From contig CM036199.1 in NCBI GenBank assembly GCA_020631735.1, forward strand, positions 16,088,834 through 16,152,833: a stretch of DNA of 64,000 nucleotides. Direction: 5' to 3'. The notes below the pieces were generated by a model. The model was not told the DNA's origin and did not search any database. It saw only the letters and a list, made by a program, of their open reading frames with translations. The stretch comes from Saccharum officinarum (Eukaryota; Streptophyta; Magnoliopsida; Poales; Poaceae). Shown in pieces: positions 10,669 through 21,861 of the stretch (position 1 is the first letter of the stretch; every line of letters starts with the position of its first letter). The translations under genes were made by a program, and so were the position numbers.

Positions 10669-10868
10669 TTAAGTAAGCATTAATAAAATATTTGCAAACC
10701 GGAGGAGAAAAATGCTCCGGGGCTTGCCTCTCTCGAAAGAGCTCGGACGGTGGTCTGGGCACTCTGGAAGATCCTCACCGACCTCCTCGTCGGCCTCGGG
10801 CACCTCCTGCTCCTCGGGCTGCTCTTCCGGCTCCTCGGGAACTGCTACCGGCGTTACTTCCTGCGATC
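10669..10868 (-). other. LTR-embedded LPECPDHRPSSF segment, element A
   Basis: Downstream of CATCATACAG the minus strand encodes an acidic, Pro/Glu-rich stretch ending in EDLPECPDHRPSSFERGKPR. B and C carry matching peptides at the same place in their LTRs, with many silent codon changes between families. That suggests selection on protein rather than DNA. It may be an exon of a spliced LTR transcript. No known family is recognised. Confidence 0.5.
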
Positions 10869-13260
10869 CTGTATGATGCAACCGTATAAGTGCTTATGCC
10901 TAAGTGCATTGCAGAAATGACATGTAATGGTCATGATGAATGAAATGTAGATAATTAGGTTTACTTTATTTCATAAAGTAGGAGTACATTTCTTCTACAA
11001 GGTAGTCAACATCATCCAAGAATATATACTACAAGCATATGTCATCTACTGCATTCTCTTCTACTACTACTATGCTAAGTCAACACATCTTATTAAATGC
11101 TTCAAAGATACACCAAAGAAAACCTTATTAACTAATCATGCATTAACAAGGTTAATTTAAACCCTAATTGCAACTAGGTTTGAACAGCAACACCTATTTT
11201 AGTAGCACAGAAAAATCTATGAAAAATTACAGTAGCTTTCTATCATCTAATCTAGCATACCATAGGAATTTCATTGCATTTGGATTACTACAACTACATA
11301 CACAAAAATAACAAGCTAGGGCCTAAAAATAAGCATAAAAATACTTTATACTATGAAAAGTATCAAACAATAGATTTAACATTTTTTCTACATTCTACAC
11401 AATAAACAATCACCATAGAAAAATTATTACATGCATGTTTTATTCCTATTTTTCTCTCTAGCAAAAATAACAATTATTAGCAATATTCAACACTTGTACT
11501 ACACCTCAAGATTTTTCTATAGAACATGCATGTCACATATTTTTCCTAGAAAGTACATAACAAAAGAAAATTATTGCAAGTGGAACCATATTTTTCTGAG
11601 CTTTCTATGATTTACTACATATTTAACAAGAAAACAACAATTTCATTGATTAAATAAAAACTCTACAGAAAAGTATTTCAAACTTGACATGCAATATTTT
11701 TAAACTGTAGATCTACTCAAGAGAAACACTACAAAATTTGTTTCATAATTTTTGGAGCTAAAATGAGCAAGTTATGGATTTTAGAAACCCTTTTAACAAT
11801 TTCTAAAAAATCATTTTTGAAAAATCCTTTTAACAACAACCGTCGAAAATGCTGGGTGCACCCGGTGCAGTGCACACGCGAGCGCGAGAGGTGGCAGACA
11901 GGTGGGCCCATGACCCCACGAGTCAGCCACACAGAGGAGGGGGAAGCGCTGACCGCGCGGTTCTCGCCGCCGATGAGCTCGTCGGCGGTGAGGTCACCAC
12001 CAGCGGCTTCCCCGTGGAGAGGCGAACTCACTGCGCTAGCTTAGGGCACCGGAGGAGCTCTCGGGTGACCTCGATGGCGCGCATGGCGGAACGGTGGCGC
12101 GGCTCACCGACGACACGCCGGTCCCGGCCATGGCGAGGGTGGGTTCGGAGCGCGCGAGGTCCGCGGAGCCAAGGCAAATGCGAAAGCACGAGAAATTGGA
12201 GGGAAAGGAGGGAATAGGGCTTCCTCCACGGAAGCACGAGCTCAGCGGCCATGGCGCTGCCGTGCCAAGGAAAAGCCTGCCCTGGCCTTACCGTGGTGCA
12301 AATGAGGGCGAAGACATGCGCACGGGATGGAGGAGGTCCAGGCGGAGCTGAAGGCAGATGCAATCGACGAATGGCGCTGCGGTGGCGGAGCTAAACGTCG
12401 GCGGACCGAGCGGCAGCGTGCGGTGGCGAGAGCTCCGGCTCGGCTTGCTGCTGCGGTAGAGAGCGAGCGCGTGAGCGCGAAGGGAAGCAGGGGACAGAGG
12501 AGATGGAGGCGGAGGCAGTGCGCAACCGGGTGGAAGTTAAGGCGAGCCGGAGGCTCCACGCGGCGAGTTCGTCGGCGCATGGACGCCATGTGGCGAGCGC
12601 GGTCTGCCGCGGCGGCCAGCAGTGCGCGTGAGCGAGCGGGAGAGGGAGAAGGCCGCGCGGGCGTGGGCCGGGCCAAGGTCACGCGCGGGCGAGCGCGTGG
12701 GCGGAGGCGAGACGCGGACGCGGGCCAGCTTCGGCCGTTGGGCCGGAAGTGGGACGGCGGCCCGTTAGGCTGAAAAATTTGTTTTCCTTTTATAAATGAA
12801 TTCCAGATTTTATAATTTGATTTAAATTCAAATTTTGAAGATGAAAAAGATATTTTCACAAGTTGCCCCCAAAACAAAAGTTGTTCAAAATTTAATTCTC
12901 TACAACTTTCATTTAGAACACTTTTCAAAATTCTAAATAGATTTTGAATTAGTGATTTAAAGTCAAATTTTAAATAAAAACTTATTTTTCTGAAATATTT
13001 TTAAAAGCAAAATTTGGGGAGATTTTGAATACAAAAATTGCTCCAAAAATCATGTTAATTAGTTCTAAGTCATTTAGAGTTATAGCACAACAAATTTTTA
13101 CCACTCTTAGCTAAAATTTTTACTAATTCAGGGTTCAAACATGTTTTTCACAATTTTAATTAATTCCAACTTAAATTGCATGTGATGATGAACATGTATG
13201 AAATGCAAATGCTCATGATTTAGGATGTGAATGCATGCTTAACACCCAGAGGTGTTACAA

Positions 13261-13275
13261 CCCTCCCCCTTATAA
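13261..13275 (-). other. polypurine tract of element A
   Basis: Read on the minus strand, a purine-rich AAGGGGGAGGG-type tract sits between the end of pol and the LTR. It is the expected primer site for plus-strand DNA synthesis. Confidence 0.75.
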
Positions 13276-16200
13276 GAATCTCGTCCTGAGATTTGAGTTA
13301 CGAACCATTTGTTATAAAAATCCTTATAAGCTTTTTGTAGATATTCACCTATTTCCCAAGTTGCATCTTCTTCATCATGGTGACTCCACTGTATCTTATA
13401 TGTTTTCATCACACTGTTTTGAGTAACCCTTTCTTTAGAGTCCAACACTCGAACCGGTTGCTCACGATATACCAAATCTGACTTGAGCTTTATGCCTCGA
13501 GGTTCGATTCTTTCCTTGGGAACACGCAAACACTTCTTGAGATGCGATACACGAAAAACTGGAAATATAGCACTCATTATCTCAGGTAACTCTAACTTAT
13601 AAGCGACTGGATCTTTTCTTTCCAAGATCTTATATGGTCCCACAAATCTGGCTGCAAGCTTTCTGCGTACTCCAAACCGTTTCTTCTTCATTGGCGTGAC
13701 TTTCAGATAAACATAGTCACCAACCTCGAACACAAGCGGTCTCCTTCTTCTATCCGCATAGCTTTTCTGATGTGATTGAGTGGCTTTCATATTTTGCTGA
13801 ATGATATGAACTTTCTTCTCGGCTTCTTCTACGAAGTCAATACCATAATATCTTCTTTCTCCTGGCTCGATCCAGTTAAGCGGTGTTCGACACTTTCTGC
13901 CATACAAAGCTTCGAATGGTGCCATTTCGATACTTTCTTGATAACTATTATTGTAAGCAAACTCTACTAATTGTAACCATGACTCCCATGAACCTCTAGA
14001 AGATAACACATAGGCTCTCAACATATCTTCCAAAACAGCATTAACTCTTTTAGTCTGACCATCTATTTGAGGATGATAGGTAGTGCTACGAATCAAACTA
14101 GTTCCCAAACCTTTATGCAAGTGCTCCCAAAAGTGAGCAGTGAATTGTGACCCTCTGTCAGACACTATAGTCTTCGGTATGCCATGTAATCTCACAATCT
14201 CAGTAATATACTTCTCTGCGTATTGAGGTGGTCGATAACTTGTCTTGATAGGTAAAAAGTGAGCTGTCTTCGTAAGATGATCCACAATTACCCAAATCGA
14301 ATCATGTCCTTTCTGAGTAGTGGGCAAACCTGTGATAAAATCCATACTTATATCATCCCACTTCTAACTAGGTACGGACAAAGGTTGCAATAATCCGGTA
14401 GGTCTCATATGAATAGCCTTTACCCTACAACATATGTCACATCTGGCTACATATGCTGCAATCTCTTTCTTCATCTTGGTCCACCAAAAATGAGGTCTTA
14501 GTTCTTGGTACATTTTGCTACTTTCGGGATGGATAGATAACTTCGAAAGGTGAGCCTCATTCATAAGTTTATTCTTAAGCTCTCGATCCTTGGGAACAAT
14601 AAGACGGTCGTCAAACCATAACACGTTATGTTCATCCAATCTAAAGTGCTTGGATGATTCTCCTTTAATCTTTTCTTTGATATAGAATATCCCTTTGTCA
14701 GTTTTCTGGCCTTCTATTATCTTACTCTCCAAAGAACTACTAATCTGAATACTATGTAACATGGCAGGATGCATTAGATCAAAACCATCTTCGAGCAAAG
14801 GTTGCACATTTAGGCAATGTGACTTTCTACTCAAAGCATCTGCCACTACATTGACCTTTCCAGGATGATATTGCACATTCAAGTTGTAATCTTTGATCAA
14901 TTCTAACCATCTTTGCTGTCTCATGTTCAATTCAGGTTGGGTGAAGATGTACTTGAGACTCTTGTGATCGGTGAAAATATTGCACACATTACCAAGTAAG
15001 TAATGTCTCCAAATTTTTAAGGCATGCACTACGGCAGCAAGCTCAAGATCATGTGTCGGATAGTTGATCTCATACTTTCTCAACTGACAGGAGGCATAAG
15101 CAATGACTCTTCCTTCTTGCAAAAGAACACAACCTAATTCTGTTTTTGATGCGTCGCAAAACACATCAAAAGGTTTCTCAATGTCCGTTTGCGCTAGAAC
15201 TAGAGCAGTAGTCAATAGTTTTCGCAAGGTGTGGAAAGTTGTCTCACACTCCTCTGTCCACACAAACTTATGATCTTTCTATAGCAGACTTGTCATTGGC
15301 TTGGTAATCTTCGAGAAATCTGAGATAAAACAACGATAGTAACCAGCTAAACCCAAGAAACTTCTAACTTCTAAAACTATAATTGGTGTCTTCCAATCCA
15401 TAACCTCTTGCACTTTACTCGGGTCTATAGAAACTCTATTCTCTGACAGAATGTGACCAAGGAAAGGAACTTTCTTCAACCAAAATTCACACTTGCTAAA
15501 CTTAGCATACAACTTATGATCTCTCAGTCTGGTTAAGATAATTCTCAGATGCTCTTCATGATCTTTCTCATTCTCAGAGTATACTAGAATATCATCAATG
15601 AACACAACCACAAACTTGTCCAACTCTGGCATGAAAACCATATTCATCAGATACATAAAGTATGTAGGAGCATTTGTTAAGCCAAAGGACATAACAAGAT
15701 ACTCGTATAACCCGTATATGGTAGAAAAGGCGGTTTTTGGTATATCTTGTGGTCTAATCTTTATTTGATGGTAACCCGATCTTAAATCTATCTTGGAGAA
15801 CACTCTGGCTTTGGCTAACTGATCGAACAAAACATCAATATGAGGTAAGGAATACTTATTCTTGATAGTTACAGCATTAAGAGGTCTATAATCCACACAC
15901 ATTCTCAAAGTACCCTCTTTCTTTTTCTTCACAAATAAGGCAAGACATCCCCATTCAGACTTACTTAGCCAGATAAACCCCTTATTCAATAACTCATCTA
16001 GTTGCTTCTTCAGCTCAGCTAACTCATCTAGAGGCATCCTATAAGGTCTCCTTGAAATTGGAGCTATCCCGGGGATCAACTCAATTCCAAACTCAACATC
16101 TCTATCTGGCGGAAGACCAGGTAACTCCTTTGGAAACACATCCGGAAACTCACGCACGACCAGAATCTAATGAATCAAAATGACTTCCATAGCACATGTC

Positions 16201-16911
16201 ACACTCACAAGGTCTGTTCTTTTGGGCAATGGTACCTGAAAAATATCCTCTCCTTGGGGATCCTTAAGGGTAAGCACCTGACTTCCTGTATCTATAACAG
16301 CTCCCCATTCCTTCATCCAATTCATCCCTATGATGACATCCAGAACTAGTCCAGGCATAACTATCAAGTTTACTTGAAACTTTTGACTACCTAACTCAAG
16401 GGTTGCCCCTCTAACCATCCGATTGGTTAAAACATCAGCCCCTGCTGAACTTATACGGTAACCATAACTTAAGCCTGTGCATAGTTGTTCATGTTTCCGT
16501 GCAAATGCTTGACTCATAAAAGAATGTGATGATCCAGAATCAAATAGAACAACTGTAGGGTTTTGGTTAACAAGAAACTTATCAGCAGTTACGGGCTCTC
16601 CCTCAGGAATCTCATCCATAGTGGTGTGGTGTACTCGAGCATTATAGGTCTGTTGCTTCTTTCTGGACGGATAAGGACAGAACTTGGAAAAGTGGCATGG
16701 CTGATCACAATTATAATAGGGTCCCTTCACTGTACCAGCAGATCTGATAGCTCCCTTCAAGTTACCTTGTCCCGCAGTTGCGGCTGTCTTTGCTGGAGGC
16801 ACAGCCATCTTGTATGGCTTCTACGGTGCCTTGTAGTTCTAGGTTTTATGCTGCGGTGGCCTAAACCTTGCACCTGATGCAGACGGATGATAGGTCGATC
16901 GATTAGCATTG

Positions 16912-16916
16912 GCAAC
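16912..16916. repeat. target duplication of element B, left (GCAAC)
   Basis: It matches GCAAC at 56578-56582 on the far side of B. Removing B and one copy rejoins the gag of element A. Confidence 0.9.
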
Positions 16917-17825
16917 TGTAACACCCCAGGTGTTTAGCTCCTTAATTGCATTGCATTTGCATGAGCATAAGCAAGCATCATTCATTTCATGCATAAGCTT
17001 ATAATGTGTTTATATTTCATGTAAAGTAAGAAGTGAGTAGTGTGCAACACACAAGTACCTTATGTGCAATTTCCTTTGTGAGACATGTCAACCACTTTAG
17101 TGTAACATAATTAGCAAGTGTTATGCAACACACTCATGCAACATGTGCAACATGAGCTTGCAACATTTGGATGAAAGTATTGAATTACTTGTTCCAAAGT
17201 ATGTGACACTAGGAATTTTGTGCAACCAATGTGTAGAGTGGCTAATTAGGTCTTATAACACCTTAATTACATTTTGGCTAAGTGTGGAGCTGAAAACCGT
17301 TTCACTGTACCTCACTTTAGCAACTTGTAACTCACAAACTAGGCCAAACCAGTCCTTGAGCCAATTAACAAAGTTGTTGTCCACACATAGCTCTACAACA
17401 TTGTCAATATCACCATCACCTAGTTCTAAATAGTTTAGGAGATATAGCATCAAGAAGTTAGGGTTTCAGTCGACGCTTATCTCTGAAACTGCATTTCAGT
17501 TTCCAAGTACACTAGTTTGGAGCCCTGTAGTTTCAAATCCAAACCGAACTAGCTCATGGTGCCTTTTACAAACTTGTAGTGCTCACATAGGTCTACAACT
17601 TTGCTAATTGGAGGTTTCACTAACACGAGCTGGTTTGAGAGTAAATCGTCGATGAAACTGCCCTGTCAGTCGGTCTTTGGAGGCACGGTTTCAGTCACGA
17701 GCTCGAACACCGGCATGTCGTGGCGCCCGGGCAGAAGAGCATCGCCGCGTGTCGACCAAGCGCTGCCATCGCCTCCACGTCGTGAGCCCAGAGGCGAGAT
17801 TGAACACCGAGCGACCACCTCCACC
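16917..17825 (+). repeat. 5' LTR of element B, first part
   Basis: It starts TGTAACACCCCAGGTG, the same as the 3' LTR at 51699. It runs 909 bases before being cut by element C. About a dozen differences from the 3' LTR are visible here, nearly all transitions. The part before 17690 is AT-rich and has no gene. Confidence 0.92.
17821..17825. repeat. target duplication of element C, left (CCACC)
   Basis: It matches CCACC at 41271-41275. The uninterrupted sequence is preserved in B's 3' LTR at about 52603. Confidence 0.88.
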
Positions 17826-18189
17826 TGTAACGGATCAACGTAATTATACGAAATTAAGTAAGAAAATCTTCCACCAAGGCGGTTAATTTAACAAACTTAA
17901 GCCCGTATAACTCGAGATTCCGTGAAATCCCGAAGGATTTCAAAACCACTAACATACAACCAAGATCGTACTGATTTAGCAGCCACAATTCACACGATAC
18001 ATAAATCTGATCATAAAGGTAAGATACATCGGAGTTCGGAAATAGAAGTTATTACAACATAGTCTAACATAAAGTAGCGGAAGCAAATAACTTTACGCAC
18101 ACACACTTAGTTTAGTTACAGTGCCAGTCGATAGTCATGGTCCACAAAAGCAGTAGATAAGACTAACAGAAAGACCCTTGCCCAAGGTC

Positions 18190-18251
18190 CTAGTTGTCAC
18201 CCATCGCCGGATACAGACAGTTGGAGCAGTACCCGTAGTACATCTGACCAT
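18190..18251 (-). other. LTR-embedded CxNCLYPA segment, element C
   Basis: The minus strand reads GQMYYGYCSNCLYPAMGDN and a stop just after TTGTTGTTGCAG. Upstream, a GTAAGTCTAG donor-like site follows a YFWF-coding stretch, giving a possible intron of 57 bases. That is short for plants. The segment is repeated in LTR 2 (about 28875-28938) and LTR 3 (about 37611-37672). Function unknown. Confidence 0.45.
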
Positions 18252-18593
18252 CTGCAACAACAATGGGAACAACGCCCTGAGTACGAGAATGTACTCAGCT
18301 AGACTTACCCGTCAAAAACCAGAAATAACATGACACCAAGGAGCATGCAAGGCTATGAAAACTGGATTGGCTTGACTCCTTTGCGAAAAGCACCAGTTGT
18401 TATGAGTAAACTCATTTAAGTCCTTTTTGCATCATATTTACTATAACCTATTCAATCCAGGTAAGCACCTATGCTAAAGCAATCACTTGATTAACCATTA
18501 ACATCAAAGGTTACCATCTCAGGTTTAGCATTTCCAACATTATACACATAACCATCCGTGTTCCATCATTAATACTACGATGCCATAGCTCGA

Positions 18594-18653
18594 GTCAAGT
18601 GCTCACTAACCGGGAGCGACGGCGATTCGAATCGAATTCCTATCCAGCTGGAG
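18594..18653. promoter_or_regulatory. ultraconserved LTR block with 12-bp palindrome
   Basis: This stretch of about 60 bases, centred on the perfect palindrome CGATTCGAATCG, is nearly unchanged in B (44425-44485), C and D (58172-58232) although the surrounding LTRs differ greatly. The palindrome is also kept in A (10050-10061). It could be a regulatory site, an RNA structure or an exon. No known motif is assigned. Confidence 0.45.
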
Positions 18654-19278
18654 ATTTATTCCTCACACAAACCATGCTTCCCCCGTCAGGGTTGCGTAGA
18701 TCACCAATGACACTTTCCAAGAAGCCGCGGGATAACAATCATGGATCGCACTACCCAGGGACCGCCCGACTGCCAGGACGCACCTTGGGCTCACTCTTCG
18801 CGTCCCCGTACACCCCCTTCAACGCCAGTCTGCCAACCCGAGTTTATCCCGGCTCAAAAAGTGTCGCTAGCTTCGCGGTCGAAAGGTACTTTATTCGGCC
18901 AGCTAAATGTGAGGCATGCGTTCAACATGACAAGAGGGACGAGCAACGATCGGTCCTTAATCGACACAGACGGAATCACTATAGTCCAAAACCCTATAAG
19001 ACTCCGCCTGGTCTCCGTTTATCCATTAACACTTGGTTACTTATCAAGATTCCCAATACTGCTAACCATAGCCAGGTATTCACCTATAGCTCGCAGGTGA
19101 CAGGCAATCACCCGACTTTTACCGGTCTAAGCATGGCTAAGCAATTTACTCGATCCTGACCTAATAAGGTAACAGTAATCTGGTGGACAAGGATAGTAAT
19201 GCAACAACGGTTTCATTCAACTCCTATAACTTAATGCAACAATATATAACTACGACTCATGCATTAAGAAATAACTTT

Positions 19279-19466
19279 TTATAAATTTAGGAGGCTTAAA
19301 ATGCTCCGGGGCTTGCCTTTTTCGAACGAACTAGGGTGGTGATCGACGCACTCTGGCAGTTCCTCGCCTGACTCTTCCTCCTCGGGCACCTCCTGTGCCT
19401 GGGGTTCCTGCTGATCCGTCCAAGCCTGCTCCTCCGGAACTGCTGCCTGCAACTCCTCCTGCGATC
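19279..19466 (-). other. LTR-embedded LPECVDHHPSSF segment, element C
   Basis: The minus strand after CATCATACAG encodes an acidic Glu/Pro-rich stretch ending EELPECVDHHPSSFEKGKPR. Codons for Leu, Asp, Pro, Ser and Glu differ silently from A. Copies are in LTR 2 (near 29960-30155) and LTR 3 (38699-38887). A further conserved sequence upstream (19584-19614, encoding FLDDVDYLVEE) is identical over 31 bases with A (10992-11022) and may be another exon. The peptide family is unknown. Confidence 0.5.
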
Positions 19467-21846
19467 CTGTATGATGCAAGTGCATAAGGAAACATGTGAA
19501 GAATGCATCTAATTGCGGTGGAGTGCTTTGATGACATGAGATGCAGATGAGCACATGTAATGAGTAGTTTGAACATAATTATTTCTTCTACAAGGTAGTC
19601 AACATCATCCAAGAACATGTAACCTAAAACATACACCTTATCCTTCTATTAGTTAGGCTACCATCTACACATACAATTGAACCTAAGTACCAAAGCTTAC
19701 CAACCTAGCTCATCCATAACATCAGCAAGGCATAATGATGCTTCAAAGATACACCAAACATATTTTATTTCTCTCAATTTCTCATAAAGAATAATCTTTT
19801 ATTTCCTATTTAGCTAGGGTTACACAACAACACCTATCTCTTGTGTAGATAAAAATCTACAAAAATTACAGTAGACTACTCTTACCCTAACTAACCTACC
19901 ACTAAATTTTCATGAGAATTGCACAAGTAAAACTGCCTGTACAAAATAAACAAGCTATAGTCTAATTGTGAGCATGAATTTATTTTATACTAGAAAAAGT
20001 GTCAAACAACAGATTTCACAATTTTCTTAGGTTACTAACAGTAAACCAACATACTACAAAAATTATCAGATGTATGTTGTATACAAATTTTTCTCTATAA
20101 TAAAAATAACAGATATTACTGATTAAAAGCATTTGAACTACACTTCAACATTTTTCCACAGAACATGCTTCACTAATATTTTTCCTAGAAAGTATATCAC
20201 AATTAAAGATTAATGCCACAAGAATCACATTTTTCCCTTTATTATTTTATTTACTACACTTTTTCTAAGATATCAGCATTTATAACAATTAAATAAAAAT
20301 GCACAGTAGAGTGTCACAAAAATCACATGAGATATTTTTAAACTGTAGATCTATTCAAAAGGAACATTTCACATTTTGTTTCATGATTTTTGGAGCTATA
20401 AAACTTGAGATACAATTTTTAGAAGCCTTTTTCAGATTTTCTGGAAATCAATTTCTTTAAAACCGAAAATCAAAACTGGCTTTAAACGCTACGTGCACCC
20501 CGCTGTGACACCCGAAACCGAAACACTGAGACAGACAGGCGGGACCCATGGGTCAGACGGGCCCACCCGTCAGCCGCAGTCGGTCAGGGGCGGCGCAGAC
20601 CGCCGGGATCTCGCCGCCGGCGAGTCCTCCGACGATGGGGAGGGCACCATCGTGCTCCTCTCACCGACGCGAACCCAGTGGTGCCCAGTGGGTGGCCAGA
20701 CGAGCTCGGCATCGAGCTCGCCGGCGTGCATGGCGGCTCGGTGGCGCGGGATGCCGTCGGCCGGCCAACTCCGACCGAGAGGAGCCGCGCGGTGAGGTCA
20801 GTGAGACTCGTGGTGCAAGTGCGGTGCTCGTGCGCTCGAGAAGTGGGCGAGAAGTGGCGTGGAGGGGTGCGGCCCACGGAGCGGGTTGCTCCGGTGAGCT
20901 CGGCCGGAACTCCGGCGAGCTATTACCGCGGAGGGAGGCCGAATCCTGGCGGGCTGTGGCGAGCACCGGACGCGCAACGACAAGGCGCAGCGAGGGTGAA
21001 GACGGAGGCGGAGGCGGTGAGCCGGAGCGGCGGCTAAGGCGGTTGCGGAGCTCGGGAGCCGGCGATGGCGAGGCGGAGCTCTGCTGCTGCTGCTGCGGGC
21101 GGGCGAGGGAGAGAATGGAGGGGCAATCCGAGGAGGACGAGCGCGCGGAGGGGGGTAAGCGGGCGCGGACGCTGCGGGGGCCACAGGGGCGCGTGTCGCG
21201 CAGCTCCGACGGCGTGCGGCCACGCGGCGACCGAGCGCTGCCGCGGCGCCACGACGCCACGCGCGGGCGCGCGCGCGCGGGGGGGAGGGAGACGACGCGG
21301 GCGCGGGCCGGGCCGCCAGCGAGGCTGGGCCGAAAGGGAAGCCGAAGCCCACTAAGGCGAAAATCTGATTTTTCTTTTTCAAATTATTTTCCAGATTTAA
21401 TTCTTTGTTTCAAAATTGAATTTGGAGATGAAAAAGAGGTTTTCAGAAATTTGGCCCAAAATAAAAGTTGTTCAAAATTTTATTCTCTACAACTTTCATA
21501 TAGAGCACTTTTCAAAATTCTCAATAGATTTTGAATTTGAGATTTAAAGCTAATTTTAAAATCAAAAACTCATTTACTTAGAATATTTTTAAAACAGAAT
21601 TTGAGGAAAACTTGAATTCAAAATTTTGCTCCAATAATCAAGTTGATTTATTCTAGATTATTTAAAATTGCTACTTCTCAAAAGTTCACCAACTTTTTAA
21701 CACTCATACCAAAATTAGGGTTCCCATTTATTTGTTTTTCCCATTAAATTTGAAAGAGCTACAAATCAATTAATGTTAATCATGCAATGATGCTGAATGC
21801 TTATGCTTTGAATGATAATGCATGCTTAACACCCAGGGGTGTTACA

Positions 21847-21861
21847 GCCCTCCCCCTTATA
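21847..21861 (-). other. polypurine tract of element C, body 1
   Basis: A purine tract (minus strand) lies directly inside LTR 1, just after the pol stop codon at 21857-21859. Confidence 0.75.

Larger units (their letters stand above)
9256..13259 (-). repeat. 3' LTR of element A (4004 bp)
   Basis: The LTR starts TGTAACAGAACC and ends GGTGTTACA, giving TG...CA termini on both strands. Its inner edge abuts a polypurine tract and pol. It is related along its length to C's LTR and, more distantly, to those of B and D. It carries a GC-rich island (about 11860-12770), two short peptide-coding segments conserved with B and C (9620-9681 and 10669-10868), and long AT-rich stretches (10920-11850 and 12780-13230) in which I see no gene. 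Confidence 0.9.
13260..16916 (-). pseudogene. pol: element A pol (and gag end), stopped by TAG codons
   Basis: In one unbroken minus frame this encodes, in order, the end of gag with a zinc knuckle whose first Cys is replaced (YYNCDQPCHFSKFC), protease ([12 protein letters not shown]), reverse transcriptase (FIDDILVYS), RNase H ([13 protein letters not shown]), integrase (HPESSKMY...CDICCRVKA, core starting MDFITGLP) and a chromodomain-like end ([16 protein letters not shown]). The frame is cut by TAG at 16839-16841, 16821-16823, 16167-16169, 15279-15281 and 14364-14366. Comparison with C shows the last three replace Gln, Gln and Trp. There is no frameshift. Retrotransposition proteins cannot be made from this copy. 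Confidence 0.88.
17826..21846 (-). repeat. LTR 1 of element C (3' outer LTR, 4021 bp)
   Basis: It starts TGTAACGGATCAACG and ends CCAGGGGTGTTACA. It is almost identical to LTR 3 (37247-41270), with only a handful of differences by eye. It includes a GC island (20500-21360), the LPEC peptide segment (19279-19466) and the CxNCLYPA segment (18190-18251). Its AT-rich stretches (19550-20480 and 21370-21830) show no gene. Long plus-strand frames over 18599-19159 and 20548-21534 are antisense to the element and are not called. Confidence 0.93.

Noticed and set aside
18599..19159. 186-residue plus-strand frame in C's LTR, with relatives at 38020, 44135 (minus) and 58147
   Set aside because: It is antisense to each element, changes length and frame among copies, and its similarity follows from the conserved DNA block. 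It is reported as an unexplained conserved block, not a gene.
20548..21534. Open frames of 190-330 residues on both strands of the LTR GC islands (also 12242-12928, 31221-31998, 39969-40806 and 60599-61250)
   Set aside because: Frames are open in several phases at once because GC-rich DNA has few stops. They are Arg/Ala/Pro-rich and are disrupted between LTR copies by single-base changes.
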